NCBI GenBank assembly: GCA_030770535.1
Contig: JASVEC010000022.1
Coordinates: 620,001 to 684,000 of the forward strand
Direction: 5' to 3'
DNA: 64,000 nucleotides
Source: Batkoa obscura
Taxonomy: Eukaryota > Entomophthoromycota > Entomophthoromycetes > Entomophthorales > Batkoaceae
Part shown: one piece after another, positions 1 to 13,020 of the stretch
Layout: each line of letters starts with the position of its first letter
Position numbering within the stretch: position 1 is the first letter of the stretch
Notes under the pieces: generated by a model
Seen by the model: only the letters and a program-made list of their open reading frames with translations
Database searches by the model: none
Told to the model about the DNA's origin: nothing
Made by a program: the position numbers and the translations under genes

Positions 1-358
1 TTTTATTAAGGTTTATGTAATAAAATTATTCAAAAAATCTATATAAAATACTTGTTTTTACATTTTATATATTTACTACTAAATATATATAAGGATATGC
101 TAGCCACCAACAATAAACTTGACTACTAAACACCAAGATAATTTTAATATTAAATAAAACAGAAAGTAAATGTTCAATTTATAAACTCAAATTTATAACT
201 TTATAAAAATCTCACATGAATATATATAATTTAAATTAGTTTTTATTTAATACTCTAGAAACAATAACTATACAACCAACCAACAGTATAAACCTTCGTT
301 TACTAAACACATAGTTAACTTTTTTATAAAATAAATTTTATTTCCTCCCTAAATAACA
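1..358. other. Intergenic, no gene seen
   Basis: AT-rich sequence downstream of the proteasome gene. I see no open frame, RNA gene or repeat that I can support. It probably holds the 3' UTR of the proteasome gene on the minus strand. Confidence 0.6.
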
Positions 359-1462
359 TTAATCTTCCATAGCATTATCATTATTTTCAGTATTTTGTTC
401 AGTAACTGGTAACTCTAAAGAATCGAGATAAGGAACAGTTTGATCATCTTCAAGGATAACAACATCTTCAGTTTGTCCAACAAGAGCAATAGACACATTT
501 TTACTTGAAAGGGTCACATCATTTGGTAAAGTAGCTTGTAACGCTTGTAAGGCATGTTTAATAAGTTCATCATCAGAAGCTAAAAAGTAGCTAAATTAAA
601 AATTAGTTTCACTAGCACTAAATTAAAATTTACCAGTAGGATAAGTATCTAAATATTTTTCCAAATAAGTTTTTGCAGATTGACTACGAGCTCCTATTGA
701 CATAGCAAAATATTCAAAGTTATTACCACTTGGACTAGATTCATAAAGATGTGGACCAGTTTCCTATTAAATTTTAAAGTTTAATTATTTTTTAAATTAA
801 TCTTATTTAAAATTACATCTTTTCCAATAACTAAAAATCCAACACCATATGGACGTCCACCATAACCTTGGGTATTGGCTTGTGCCTCTAAAATTTTTAT
901 TAAATTTTTTCGATTGTATAGTATTAATTTACTATCTCCTAATTGATTAATAATACGAGAAACTGGTAATGGGCGATCATAAACCATCTTTGATTTTAAG
1001 GCTTCTGTACGCATATAACGGCTAATATATATATTTAAAACTAAACAATGATGGATTTAATGATTATATTTACCTTAATACTCTAGCATCTGAAGTCAAA
1101 CCAGCGATGGCAATAGCCATATGGTCATCAATTAGAATGATCTTTTTTTGATAGCTAGCTAAATCATGCGGGGATCTCTATTAACAAATTTTATTAATTT
1201 ATCTATTAATTTACGAGATCTTGAAATCCCTCATTCATCCACTTTTATTCTATTCTCAACTACTATAATCTTCATCCATAATAAAAAAATAAGGAAATAA
1301 AATAAAACTTACTTTTAAAGCAACCAAAACAGCACTTGATTTTGAACGGATACCAACCACAGCTGAACCTTGTTTTACAGCTTCCATAGCGTATTCTATT
1401 TGATGTAATCGACCTTGTGGACTCCATACGGTTACATCATTATCATATTGATTACGGAACAT
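359..1462 (-). CDS. PSMA1: 20S proteasome subunit alpha type-1 (alpha6)
   Basis: Subunit of the outer alpha ring of the 20S proteasome core, acting in the cytosol and nucleus in ubiquitin-dependent protein breakdown. Six exons can be placed on the minus strand: 1313-1462, 1074-1177, 933-1021, 817-887, 634-763 and 359-579, giving 254 aa, the usual length for the family. The N terminus has the alpha-subunit signature ([20 protein letters not shown], then [13 protein letters not shown]). Further on come [16 protein letters not shown] and [16 protein letters not shown], all characteristic of PSMA1/Pre5. The tail is acidic, as usual. The intron at 888-932 is only 45 nt, a multiple of three and free of stops, so a naive ORF reads through it; splicing restores the family motif [12 protein letters not shown]. 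The start is the first ATG and begins the family signature. Confidence 0.96.
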
Positions 1463-1727
1463 TTTTTTGAAAAGCTTTGGTTAAATAAAATTTAGTAAAT
1501 AGAGAAATAATAATATTGGGTTACAACATTAATAGCACTTTTTTTGTTGACGTAAGATACATTAGCTTGGTTGAAATTGTAGAGTGATAATTGATAACCT
1601 ATTATTTAGTTAATTTAAGGAACTTGATTGGCTATTAACTTAGACAAATTAAATGTTTGAATTTTAACAGTAGTAAAATTAAAATAATAACAGCATTAAT
1701 CTAAATAAATTATTATTATTTAACACT
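1463..1727. promoter_or_regulatory. Shared divergent promoter region
   Basis: The 265 bp between the start codons of PSMA1 (minus) and the MRNIP-like gene (plus) must hold both promoters and 5' UTRs. No specific transcription-factor site is claimed. Confidence 0.5.
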
Positions 1728-2328
1728 ATGCTCTTCCAAGTATTACAATGTGTGTATTGTAATATGTATCAAGTCCATCAGGTAAGTGTTTCTTCATATT
1801 TATATTTAACTATTTAAACTAAGTTATTAATTTCAATCTAAGTAGGAAAAAAAAGCGATAAAATTTAAATGTAAAGTATGTAATCAAAATCAAAGCTATC
1901 AAAAAATTTTATTTGTAGGTAGCGGTAAAGAATGTCGCCTAAAAGTACAAGAGTTCAATGCTGAGTTTATTACTGCTACTGAAAAATTAGGATTCACTCA
2001 AGTTAATGAAACTACTGACCCATCAGAATTTACCCAAGTAAAAGAAAGCACTCCTATTGACATTAGTGATTCCAATTCAGATGCTGAGTTTACTAATATG
2101 GATAAAGAATTGGAAGCTAAAATCTTTGAACAAGAATTAAAAAAACTACGAGGTGATAAATCTAAATTAGAATATAAACCAAAGATAATACAAACTGATA
2201 AAAAAGAAAAAACTCAATCATATAAACCATATAAATTGCCTACAAAAAAAGCATCTAAATGGGATAAATATAAAGAACCAAAAGAGAAAAAAGAGCATAA
2301 TAAAAATGACAATTATTTATTCAAATAA
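1728..2328 (+). CDS. MRNIP-like zinc protein (MRN-interacting family)
   Basis: Two exons, 1728-1781 and 1846-2328, giving 178 aa. The N terminus matches the conserved head of MRN-complex-interacting proteins (formerly UPF0544): a CxxC pair in LQCVYCNMYQVHQ, then KFKCKVCNQNQSYQKI with a second CxxC, then GSGKECRLKVQEFN. The four cysteines could bind zinc. A second family motif, SKWDKYKE, lies in the basic C-terminal third. In animals MRNIP promotes MRE11-RAD50-NBS1 function at DNA breaks; that role is known from the family and only inferred here. The rest is acidic and then lysine-rich, probably disordered. It diverges from PSMA1 and ends 45 bp from the convergent OCIA-like gene. Confidence 0.8.
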
Positions 2329-2373
2329 AACAATATAATTAAATTAATTTTTATTTGGCTTTTTTATTTAATT

Positions 2374-3218
2374 TTATTCTTTTTTCATTTCATTGACAAT
2401 TTCATCATCAAGTTCAATAATATCACCATATTTATTTCTTTTAATCATAGTATCATTCATTTTGAAATCATTAAATTCTTGATTGACACTTCCATCATTA
2501 TTGTTTTGACCTAATGTTTTTTCACGAATAGTATCCCAAGCATTACCATTTTCTTTAGTTTCACTTTTATTTTCTGTTCCTACAGAAGTCCCATTTCTGT
2601 CTACTCTTGCTTTATAATCTGGTGGTTGTAAAATAGGTAAACCTCTTTTTTGACGTTCATTTTGAAATATCTCACTAAAAAAAGATTAAGAAAAATTTAA
2701 AAAAGTTATTGTTGACTTACACCACTTCTTTAAATATATTTTTTAATTTTTGTTGATCTGGCATTGATTTGATCGTCTTCATAGCAGAATTATAGCCAGT
2801 TAAAAATCCAATTTGTGTACCGACAAAGGCAAACGCTATTGTCATTAATTAATGCTTATTCTATTTTCATAGCACTATATTCTTTAAAGTTACCTGTTGA
2901 CATCATTCCAATCCTGAGAAAATTAACTGGTTTTTTTCTCAATGCTAAAAAAAATCGGTTACTGTTGATTCTGATAAAATTGATCCAAAAATAATACTTA
3001 CCTACCAAAACACCACCAAATGAACCACCAACAGCTGCAAAAAATACTACAAAAAATACATTTTGTTACTCGAATTATAATTAAATTCAATTTTTAAACT
3101 CACCATGTTGTCTCACTTGATTTTTAGCTTTATTAAGTAATTCTTTTTCCTCTCGAGTTAATTCGTATTTATCCAATACGGGTTGGATTTTAGTCATCAT
3201 TTCATTTGCTTTATTCAT
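2374..3218 (-). CDS. OCIA-domain-like small membrane protein
   Basis: Five exons (3104-3218, 3002-3046, 2894-2944, 2721-2835, 2374-2674) give 208 aa in one continuous frame. The N terminus (LTREEKELLNKAKNQVRQH) runs into two glycine/alanine-rich hydrophobic stretches (VFFAAVGGSFGGVLVG and MMSTAFAFVGTQIGFLTGYN), which fits the OCIA domain: a short charged helix followed by two membrane segments. The C-terminal half is polar and ends with KRNKYGDIIELDDE, resembling the KVNKYGDTWDE ending of human OCIAD1. OCIA proteins sit in mitochondrial and endosomal membranes. The assignment rests on layout and these short matches, so it is moderate. It could be another small two-pass mitochondrial protein. 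Confidence 0.55.
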
Positions 3219-3800
3219 TGAGTTTATTTCTCTTTTATCTAATATAATAATAATAAAAAATAAAAAATAAATAAAATTGTTATTTATGTTTCATAACTAC
3301 TTAATCATGACGTCAACTTGAACGAAATAGTTTAGTTCAAATTTATTTTTTAAATTGATAATAGGGAATTATTGACACTTGAATGTGGTTTATTAATAAA
3401 ATATTTAAAAGATAAAAGATGACTAAAAGTGAGTTAGTTTATCAACATTTTATTTCACTTTTATTGTTAAAAATCCCATTTTTATATCTGAAAATTGATT
3501 GATTTATATATCCCCATTTCATTCTATAAACTAAGAAAATAGTCAAAAAAAAACACAACCCTTTTTAGATAATTGTTATATGAACTCAATACTTGACTTT
3601 ATAACGAAATAAAGAAATATGTTTTTTTATAATAAATGAGTATGAAAAACATTCAAGTGTAAAATCAAACTTATTTATATTCTTGCTTATTCGTTTAGGC
3701 CATGTATATATGGAATCAAACAGTAGTATTGTAAGGAGAACTTTTAATTTATCGGTGTTAGAAAAAGCAATTGATTAAGTAGGATAAGGAAAGAAACAAT
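3219..3800. other. Intergenic, no gene seen
   Basis: AT-rich spacer between two minus-strand genes. No supported ORF, RNA gene or repeat. It should contain the promoter of the OCIA-like gene and the 3' UTR of the helical protein gene. Confidence 0.5.
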
Positions 3801-4381
3801 TTAGTTTGGTATTATTTTTGTCATCAGATCCTGTGTGGAAATTGGTCTTTTACTCCTGATTATTGTATGCAATGGACTATCGTCTGCTGTTCTAAATTTA
3901 ATTATTAGCATTGATTCAGAGTACAATGAAGACTTAAAGCTCCTAATACTTACCTTTGTATTTCAGCCATTAATTTGATTAAAGTTTCTTTCTTTAAATT
4001 AATATTCTCATCTAACCAGTTTTTTATTTTTTTTAATTGCTTAATACTTTTTTCAATTTCTTCACCTGGTTTTTTGTTTCCTTTATGATCAATAGCGAGT
4101 AAATCCCAATGTTCTGATGGTATTGAGGATTCAATATTTGATTGTATTTCTGTTATTCTTGATTTCATTTCGGTTTGATAATCATAATAAATGGATTCTA
4201 TATTTTTTGATATGCTAAAGTAATCATATTAGTTATCTAAAAGCTTTTTTTGGAAATGTTGATTTATTTACTTTTCTTCTTTAGAATACATTGTTTGTAT
4301 ACTTTTCATACTTAATATACTTCGTAATTGAGCTGATAAGATGTAATTACTTAGTAACGTTTTAGGTGTTGTTTCCGTCAT
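3801..4381 (-). CDS. Unrecognised helical protein, 153 aa
   Basis: Three exons (4272-4381, 3954-4214, 3801-3891) join in frame with good GT-AG sites to give 153 aa. I do not recognise the family. The protein is almost wholly helical by composition: a first helix after MTETTPKTLLSNYILSAQL, a long charged middle segment, and a lysine-rich coiled-coil-like helix (EEIEKSIKQLKKIKNWLDEN) followed by a short polar tail. A tryptophan motif, EHWDLLAIDHKG, sits between the helices. There is no signal peptide or membrane segment. The size and helix-rich build resemble small subunits of assemblies such as kinetochore, Mediator or BORC/BLOC complexes, but that is only shape. It diverges from RRN3 with 224 bp between starts. 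Confidence 0.6.
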
Positions 4382-4605
4382 TTTGTGATGTATAATTGAA
4401 AGAATTTTTCAAAAATAATAAGAATAAAAAATTCCAAAATATTGGAAATTAATAATCCACCAATTAAATTGGATCCATTTCAATTCCATTTCAACCAATA
4501 AAATTTCATAGTTTTAATTTTAGTAAATTTTTATTAAATGAAAGAATTATTAGTTTCAAATAGTTGTTTTTTTTTAATATAAAAAAACATCTTGGAATTA
4601 TAAAA
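4382..4605. promoter_or_regulatory. Shared divergent promoter region
   Basis: Short gap between the start codons of the helical protein (minus) and RRN3 (plus). It contains poly-T and poly-A runs but no site I can name. Confidence 0.45.
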
Positions 4606-6761
4606 ATGGCCAACTTAAATCAAGAAATGATAGATATGGAAAGTAGGATAGATGAATCTACTTATAAATTTATGGCTAGTTTTATTTTAGGGGCTATTCG
4701 AGAAAACAATATGGTGAGTCTTCACATATTCTACTTTCAATAATTATAATTAACTTCTGTAATTGTAGGGCAAAGTCAAAGCATATAATGAATTAATTTC
4801 CGAATTTGAAGATACATCTTCAAGAGTAGATTATAAAAAAATATTATTATGGATTCAAGTATTAAATCAACATGTATCTATATTAAACAATCAAAATCAT
4901 TTATTAATTGAAAAAATATTAAGTTTAAAATGGTATTTACAACCTCAATTTTTTGTTAATAATTTTTATTCATTAATTAAAAACATTATTACCTATCATT
5001 CTTCTTTTATTGAACCAGCAATTCAAATCACAGTTAAATTATTTTTGAAAGGTAATAAAATTTGTATTCTGGAGAATTATTTTTATGCTAATTTTCATTT
5101 TCATTTTTATATTAGAATTAGGTAATGGTATTATCGACAATCAACAAGCCAATGAAAGAATTCATTATTTGTTGCAAGAATTATTAACGTTGGTACCTAC
5201 TGCACCTACCTTTTTATTTGATTATTTAGTATTATGTTTTCCAAGAAAAAGACAATCTATAATACAACAGAAATTATTTTGTGAAAATTTAATCAAAGTA
5301 ATTAATTATGCTCCTTATCTTACAGGACAAATTCTAGGTTTAATGATTGAAAGAATTTTAAAAATTGATGTAAGTATTTATTGTTATATATTAATATAGT
5401 TAATCTAATATTTTATTTAGGTTGAAGTTCAAGTAGAAATTGAAGAATTACAATTACAAGAAAATAATCCATCTGAAGTTATATTTGAAATGGATATGAA
5501 TGATATAAAGCCAATTGAAAATAATAACAATAATAATAATGACAAAGAAGATAATAGTGATATTGAATCAGACGAAGAAATAGTTGCAAGCGAAATTAAT
5601 ATAACTGAATTAGTAGAAAAATTAGATATTATGTTAGAAATATTATTTTTGTATTTAAGTGAAATAGATTATACAACCACCCATGGACATATAATATATA
5701 CATTAATATTAACTAGTTTTGATAAACTAATATTAAAAACGTTTAAATCGAGATATACTCAATTTATAGTGTTTTATTTATGTTCTAAAAATAAACAATT
5801 TGCGGATAATTTTCTTGGTGATTTATTTAAATCTTTATTTTCAGAGCAAATACCTCAAGTTACTCGTATAGCTTCAGCAGCTTACATAGGTTCCTTTATT
5901 GCTAGAGCTAAATTTTGTGAAGATAGTTATGTTTGTACAACAACTCAAATGTTAACCGAATGGTTAACTTGGCATCTAGAAGCCCAAGGTCCAAATGCTA
6001 CTTTAGATCCTAATAGACATGCTATTTTTTATGCTGCTACTCAAGCTGCTCTTTATATCTTTTGTTTTCGTTGGAAATTATTTATATTAAATGAAACTAT
6101 AGATTCTACGGAGAGATGGCATCCTGCTGTTACTGTATTAAGACATATTATTAATTCAAAACTAAATCCATTAAAGGTAAGTTTTAATAATATATTAATA
6201 TTATAATAGTTATACTTATTAACAATTAATTAGGTATGTAATGAGATTGTAGTAGAACAATTTAGTAATTTAAGTCATCAGTTAAATTTTATGTATTGTT
6301 ATCCAATTATTGAAAATAATCGAAAATTATACTTACCAATTAATTTACAAGGAACTATTGATAAAGAAGGTTTCTTCCCGTTTGATCCATTTAAATTGAC
6401 AAAAAGTAAAAGATTTATATTACCTTTATATGTAGAATGGGAATCTTTAATTGAAGATAAAGATTATAATCAAATAAATAACAATAATAATGTTAATGTT
6501 AATAATGTTATTAATAATATTAATATTAGTAATGGAATAGAAGATGAAGATAGTTTTAATGTTGGATCAATACCTTCTCCACTAGTATTAAAAGCAATAA
6601 CTGAACCTAAACAAGTGAAACAAAAAAATAATTTTAACAGATCATCATCTCAATTAAAAAATTTTGCTTTCTCTTTAGAAGATGATGATTTTGATTTAAG
6701 TTCTTCAATGATGGCTATTTCTCTTTCCCCAAATATTTTGCCAAAAAAATCAAAAAAATAA
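4606..6761 (+). CDS. RRN3: RNA polymerase I transcription initiation factor RRN3
   Basis: Factor that makes Pol I competent to initiate at the rDNA promoter, bridging the polymerase and the core factor in the nucleolus. Five exons (4606-4713, 4769-5051, 5122-5369, 5421-6176, 6234-6761) give 640 aa, near the 627-651 aa of yeast and human RRN3. Family motifs in order: a helical N-terminal repeat region; LVPTAPTFLFDYLVLCFPRK; an acidic insert with an asparagine run; THGHIIYTLILTSFDKLIL; TRIASAAYIGSFIARA; and the C-terminal block with DPNRHAIFYAATQAALYIFCFRW followed by the LNPLKVCNEIVVEQF region. This conserved C-terminal block is diagnostic. The tail is serine-rich with a second asparagine-rich insert, both probably disordered. 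Confidence 0.95.
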
Positions 6762-6837
6762 TTTCATTCTTTATTATTATTTAAATTTTCTCCAATTGAG
6801 TTTTTTTGTGCTTATATAAATATAGATAGCTTTTGAT

Positions 6838-6966
6838 ATTATTATTATTTAAATATATTTATTATTTAAATATATTTATTATTTATTTATTATTTATTTA
6901 TTATTTATTTATTTATTATTTATTATTTATTTATTTATCATTTATTATTTATTTATTTATTATTTT
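6838..6966. repeat. (TTTATTA)n-type low-complexity tract
   Basis: Between the convergent RRN3 and VPS15 genes there is about 130 bp made of variants of TTTATTATTTA. It is likely a microsatellite-like tract overlapping the 3' UTRs. No function is claimed. Confidence 0.85.
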
Positions 6967-6970
6967 TAAT

Positions 6971-8433
6971 TTATAAAAATAATTTAATAGTACCTTGTCT
7001 ATCTGCAGAGATAAGATAATGCTTTGGATATTTAATAACTAATAAATTTAATATAGCATCCAAATGAGAAAAAATAGTATTATGATTATGACCTAATAAA
7101 ATATTTTTAGTATCTACTTTTTGATATTTAATATTAGCTTCATAAATAATATCTACATTATCATGTTGAATTAATTTATATTCCCAATTGATTGCTTTTG
7201 GAAATATTGGTTTACTTTTTTCAATTAAATTAAAATCAATTAATCTTATTTTTTTATCGTTGCCACTAATTATTAATTTGTTTAAATTAACTAAATAACT
7301 TGTTAATATTTGATAATTTAACTGTTGATTGAAATTGACTGCATTAGCTAATTTTAACTTATTTACTGAATTTAATAATAATTCTTCGTCATCTTCCATT
7401 TTATTAGGTTTTAATCCAATTTCTGATAATTGATGAACTGAAGGCGAACAAGCCATGATGACCATTTTACACTCTTGATTAGAAATATCCCATAATGATA
7501 TATCATTATTTTTACCAGCTAATATCCAAATTTGTTGATTTTTATAATAAATTAATTTTTTTATACTTAATTTTGATGGATGATTAAATGATTCATTTTT
7601 TAAATAAATTAAATATCTTAAATCAAATAAATCTATCATTCCTTTATCACTACCTACTAATAACCAGTTGTTACTAGGATTAATTAATATACTAGTGATA
7701 TTCCCTATTATAATAAAATCAATATTAATATTAATATTAATAATTATATTAAATATATTAATAATTATATTAAATATATTAATAATTATATTAAATACTT
7801 ACCATGATTTAATGGGATTTTTAATTTATAAATTACTTTATTTAAATTTAAATCAAATCCAAAAATATGACTAAGATTAGTAGCCATAATTAATACATTT
7901 TGTTTCATATCAATACCGCCAATATGTTGCATACAAACTACTCGTTCATTATTTTTTAATTTAATTCCTAATATTCCATAACATTTACTATATTTTCCTG
8001 TTTCTAACTCCCCTTTCTTTTCTTTATTAAATATTACTTCAATTCTATTAATTAATTAATATTATTATTTATTATATTATATTATAAAATTAATTTACTT
8101 TAATATATGAACATCTCCTTTATCATTAGCAGCAGCTACACAATATGAATTATTTAAAAAGGTTAAACATTTAACTCTACCACCTAAATCAATTATTATT
8201 ATTATAATAAAAATAATAAAAATAAATATTATAAAGTTACCTAAATAAAAATAAGTTAATCTAGATCTATTTGATATTTTTTGATGAATTCTATTAATAT
8301 CCCAAATTTTAATAGCTCCATCATCTGAACCAGTAACAAATAATTTATGATCTGGTGACGCTTGTAATGAATTAATAGCTGCTGTATGTTCATTTAAATT
8401 AGCTACAACAACGCCTAATTAAAACATAATAAA

Positions 8434-8466
<33 letters not shown>

Positions 8467-11400
8467 ATTATATATAATAAATTTACCTTCAGGTTCCCAA
8501 TCTTGATTTGTATTAATAGATTGATTACAATTATTATTAATAGGTTGAATAATTGGACCAAAAATAGATTGATTTGGTGGAAACATCTCTTTACCTTTTT
8601 TTTGTAATAACCTTTGTAAACCTAAATTAGGTAATATCAAGGTTTCATTTTCATGTTCATGTGGGTTTAATTTTAGATTAATTTCATTTAAATTAATTGA
8701 AATTATTGGAAAATTGAAATTATCATATGTATCCATTTGCAATGTTCTCGCAAATACTAAAGTAGATGATGTACTTAAGCTGGGATTTACTTTATTTTGA
8801 AATGTTGGTGAATTTGTTAATGTTCCTTCTCTTAAATTGAGTTCATTTTCGTTTAATCTTAACATTTCTTTACTGTCGCTTATCAATGACATTGTTTTAT
8901 TATTTCTTTTATTAAATAATCGATTATTATTATTATTATTATTATACTCCTGTTGTTCTAATGGAGAAAAAAAATCAGTTCTAACTTTAACTTGTAAACT
9001 CATTAAATGAATAGTTGATTCATTATACCAATAATTATTGTTAGAAAAAGATCTTGGTTTCATTCTTGAAGAATCAAATTGACTAGCCAATTTTAAAAAA
9101 TATTCTTTCATTGCACTTAACATTTGAAAATTAAAATTCGTTAAATGAAATTTTTTAATTAATTGCTGATATGTTTGTTGATCTCGTATTGGATATTTTT
9201 CTAAATTAAAATTATTGAGTCCTACACTTTCAATGATTTTCCATACCCCTGGTGTTGCCATACTTAAACTTAGCATTTCTTCATATATTTTTCGAGTTAT
9301 CTATTAATTAATTAATTAATTAAAAATTATTATACTATATTATATATTATATTAATAATATACTTACAGGCTCAGCTAAAGCTTGACTTAATTCAATAAC
9401 TGAATGTTCTAATAATGGCGGATATTTGATAAAAGGTTGAATGGTTGGATTTAATACACATAATTTATCCACATCTGGTAATAATTCAGAAGCAGTTGAA
9501 GTAAAAGCAATTGCAGCTAATAAATAGAAAATCATTAATTATATAATTATATTATTAGTTATATTATTATTATTATTATTAATTACCATATCTAATCCAA
9601 ACATTGGGATGGCCTAATAAAGGCGAAATAATATGAATTAAATCCCATAATGTAATTTTAGAAAACAGTTTTCTTTGACATAATAATGTTAATGAAGTTA
9701 ATACTTTTTCAACTACAAATTCCTCAGAATCTATAATAAAATAAAATTAAAATAGAACATACAAAATTAAAAATTAAAATTACCAGTAATAGCTTGAATC
9801 ATTAATGGTAAGATATATTCTTCTAAAGATCTGCCACCAACATACTGTCCAACCTCAACGATATTTTCAAAAAAAGAACAACGTAATAACCAATCTTTGT
9901 CATTTAAATAAGTAATCATATGAGATAACAAGGAATCATTTGATTTTTGTAATCCAAATACTTTACATAATCTTAATATATTACTTAATAATGCTCTTTT
10001 AACTGAAGAATCTGAATCAATTAATAAAGTAATGACTAAATCTAATAATGGATTATGTAAATCTAATAAATTGATATCTAAACTTGTTTTATTTTCCATA
10101 CTTTTTCCTAATTGATAAAAATGAATAGCAATTTCAGCTAAACTGGCCATATTTTTTGCTAATGAATATCTCACTATTATTTCTTTATCCTGTGTTAATT
10201 TTTTTAATGGATTAAATAAATATTCTGTAAATAACAAGGTATTAATCGGTGTTATTTTATGGACTGTTAATAACAAGTTAGTCATCGTTTGAATGGCGTG
10301 ACTTCTTATGATGCTATCTTTATCATATAATAAAGAGACTAAATATGGTAACAATCGATCCAATTTCATTTCATCATTTAAATGTCGTCCAATACTAAAC
10401 ATCATATCAATAGCTAATCTTTTTTTACTACTATAAACACAATTTTTGACTGAACTAGTTAATACACTTAATAATAATAAAGCTCCTTCTTCTATTTTAA
10501 TATGTATAAATATTAATATCGAATACTAATTATTTATATTATGATTTAATAATTACCTCTTTTTAAATTAACTTCTGGATTATCAATATCATTACTAAAA
10601 TCAAATATTGCTGATATTTGATTATAATCTGAATACAATTTAAATATTCTAAAATCTGTTTGTAATTCAATATTATCCAATTCATGATTAGGATAAGGAT
10701 CTACAATGGAACATAAATAAGGATGTAAAAAATCATAAAAATAACTTGGAAATGCTTTATCTTTCCTAAAATTAAATCATTAATAAATATTAATTAATAA
10801 ACATTAACAATGATATTAAATAATAACTTACCAAATAATTAAATATTCTCTAGCTGATAATCTTTTTTCTGGTTCTAATTGAATCATACTTTCTACCATG
10901 TTACGAATTTCTGGACATTCAATTTGATTAATAGTATGACTTGGATCATAATCACCTCTTTTATATGACAATAATTGTGATAACAAAAACAAAGGTGTAG
11001 ATTCCGTAAACAACTCAGCAATAACACAACCTAAGGAAAAGATATCCATTTCACTGGTCAATTTGTTACTTGTAATTTTATTATTGGGTTTATAAAATCT
11101 TTCAGGGGCAATAGAACAACTTCGCTTGCCCAATGGATCAAAAAAGAATAAAAAATCACTTGGATTATCTAATGGTAAATAAACAGGTTTAAAAGGTGCA
11201 AAATCACTTAAAAAGGCAAAGTTCCAGGAAGTTAATAAGATGTTTTCAATTTTTATGTCGCCGTGATATACCTAGAAAAAGTCATTTTAGTACTTTATGT
11301 TTTTATTGTTTTTAATATCACTTACTTCTCTTTCATGAGCTTCAGATAAACCTTTTAATAAATGGAACGTTATCAATTTTTTTTCTATTAAATTTAAGAA

Positions 11401-11921
11401 TGGCCTTGTACTAAAAAATGACTCTCAATTATAATTTTGTAATATAATACAATATTGTTACCTAATCCTATCATATAGCGAATAATAAAAATATTGTCTA
11501 ACTACATAAACAGCTTTAAAAGTTTCTAATTGCCATTGATAAGGAAATACATTGTTAATATTTTTTAACTTATCATATTGTTCTAAATAGATAAAAACCA
11601 ACATTAATTCCTCCTAATTCCAATAATTCCTTAAATTAACTTTTACCTTTTAACTCAATCACATGCTTTTGAAACTGATATTTATCATCTGTCGGTTTTA
11701 CCATAATTTTAATAACTACTGCTCCATTCTTACTTCCACCCTTTACAGTTTTAATAAAACGGGCATTGCCTAAACTAGGTTGAATTTCAACAATTGATTT
11801 TTAAACTATCAAATTTAAAAATTTACCTTTTTTTATAACTCAAACCTTCTAGTTCTTCAATATAAGTATCAATACCGGCTGCATTTGTGGTTGGTATTCG
11901 TCCGCTTAAATTATTGCCCAT
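6971..11921 (-). CDS. VPS15: VPS15 / PI3-kinase regulatory subunit 4
   Basis: Regulatory subunit of the class III PI3-kinase Vps34 complexes in autophagy and endosomal sorting. Many exons on the minus strand. The protein starts MGNNLSGRIP, an N-myristoylation signal as in other VPS15 proteins. The protein-kinase domain follows: SLGNARFIKTV, HGDIKIENILLTSW, a DFA triplet in place of DFG (normal for this family), SIAPERF and MDIFSLGCVIAELFTE. HEAT repeats come next (for example KDSIIRSHAIQTMTNLL and KEIIVRYSLAKNMASLAEIA), then a spacer and a C-terminal WD40 propeller ending in SADRQGTIKLF. Exon 1 joins exon 2 through the acceptor after AACCTAG, restoring YKKSLGNARF. Several introns carry ATT-type repeats, and one linker has an asparagine run. 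Exon junctions in the WD40 part were not all resolved. Confidence 0.95.
7737..7797. repeat. Three tandem copies of a ~21 bp AT repeat
   Basis: The unit TTAATAATTATATTAAATATA is repeated about three times inside an intron of VPS15, ending just before the splice donor read on the minus strand. Confidence 0.8.
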
Positions 11922-13020
11922 AATGGATTGGGAAGTGAAATTAGCTACTTTTTTTTAGTTTTATTTTGTTGGATTGTTTTTGTATAAAAAAGCAGTCGCA
12001 TCAAGCATTTTTTAAACTTTGTGGCAAATTGAAATTTGCATTTTTATGTTGAAATTTAAGGTTTAGAATTTTAGATTTAATTAAAATTCAAAATATTGCG
12101 ATATTTTAAGAAAAACCTTAAAAAGGGCGTTTTCTGATTATAGTTTTATTGCAATATTTGTGTAATTTTCTTGTTATTATAATTTGATTATTACCTAATC
12201 TTAATTCATGTTTAAAGCAAATCGTATATAATTAGATTATTTCAATATTACTATTAATTAATAACTTGGAAACAAGCAAAATACCTAATAAAAAAATTTC
12301 AAAATAGCTTGGAAAAGAAGTGGAAAATTCGTGCATAACATAATGTGATAAATAAAAGAGATTTAGTAAAAAAATACAGTTTTAAGTATTATTTTATAAC
12401 ATAAAAGGTAGTAATAAGCTTATTAGCTTATTTAAGTTGGTTGTATTTGTTTATAATTTGATCAGCTATTATTTTTATTTATATTATAAACATTTTGTTA
12501 TTACTATATTTTTAAAAACAAAAGTATTATAATTTATAATTTTCTGAGTTTATATTTTTTTTAAATCAATAACAATAAAAAAGTTATTTAATATAGCTCC
12601 AAATAAGCTATTTAATGATATTTTTAGTTTATTTAAATTTATTTGAAATATATTAATATTAAAAAAAGCAAAAAAAGTGTTATTGTTTACAAAATAAAGT
12701 AAAAGTAAAAATAAAAGTAAAAGTAAAAATAAAAGTAAAAGTAAAAATATAGCTATAATGATTTTAAAAGTAATTGAAAAAGTAATAAAAAGATTATTAA
12801 ATAATAATAAGTAAAAAAGTTGTAAAATATATATACACTTATAATTATGCCAGCTAATCATTTATTAAGCTTTTTTATTAAATTTATTTATAATTATTTA
12901 TAATATTAATAAACATGTTGAAGCTGTTAATAGTAATTAAATTAACCTTACTTTCATAAGTACTTAATTTAACTTTAATCACAAATATAATTATGGGTCT
13001 ATATATAAGTAAAAAAAGCT
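11922..13020. other. VPS15 upstream region, no gene seen
   Basis: AT-rich sequence upstream of VPS15. The only long frame, on the minus strand near 12550-12861, is a leucine/phenylalanine-rich translation of a repeat tract and is not credible as a gene. I see nothing else. Confidence 0.55.
12691..12750. repeat. Tandem 18 bp A-rich repeat, ~3 copies
   Basis: The unit ATAAAAGTAAAAGTAAAA is repeated about three times. It lies upstream of the foldback element in the first gene-poor island. Confidence 0.85.

Noticed and set aside
888-932. Apparent 15-residue insertion in the proteasome subunit
   Set aside because: It has GT-AG borders, and its removal restores the conserved GDKAQANTQ stretch, so it is an intron.
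12550-12861. 103-codon leucine-rich minus-strand frame
   Set aside because: The translation is driven by the AAAAGTAAAAGT tandem repeat and AT richness, with no start context or homology.
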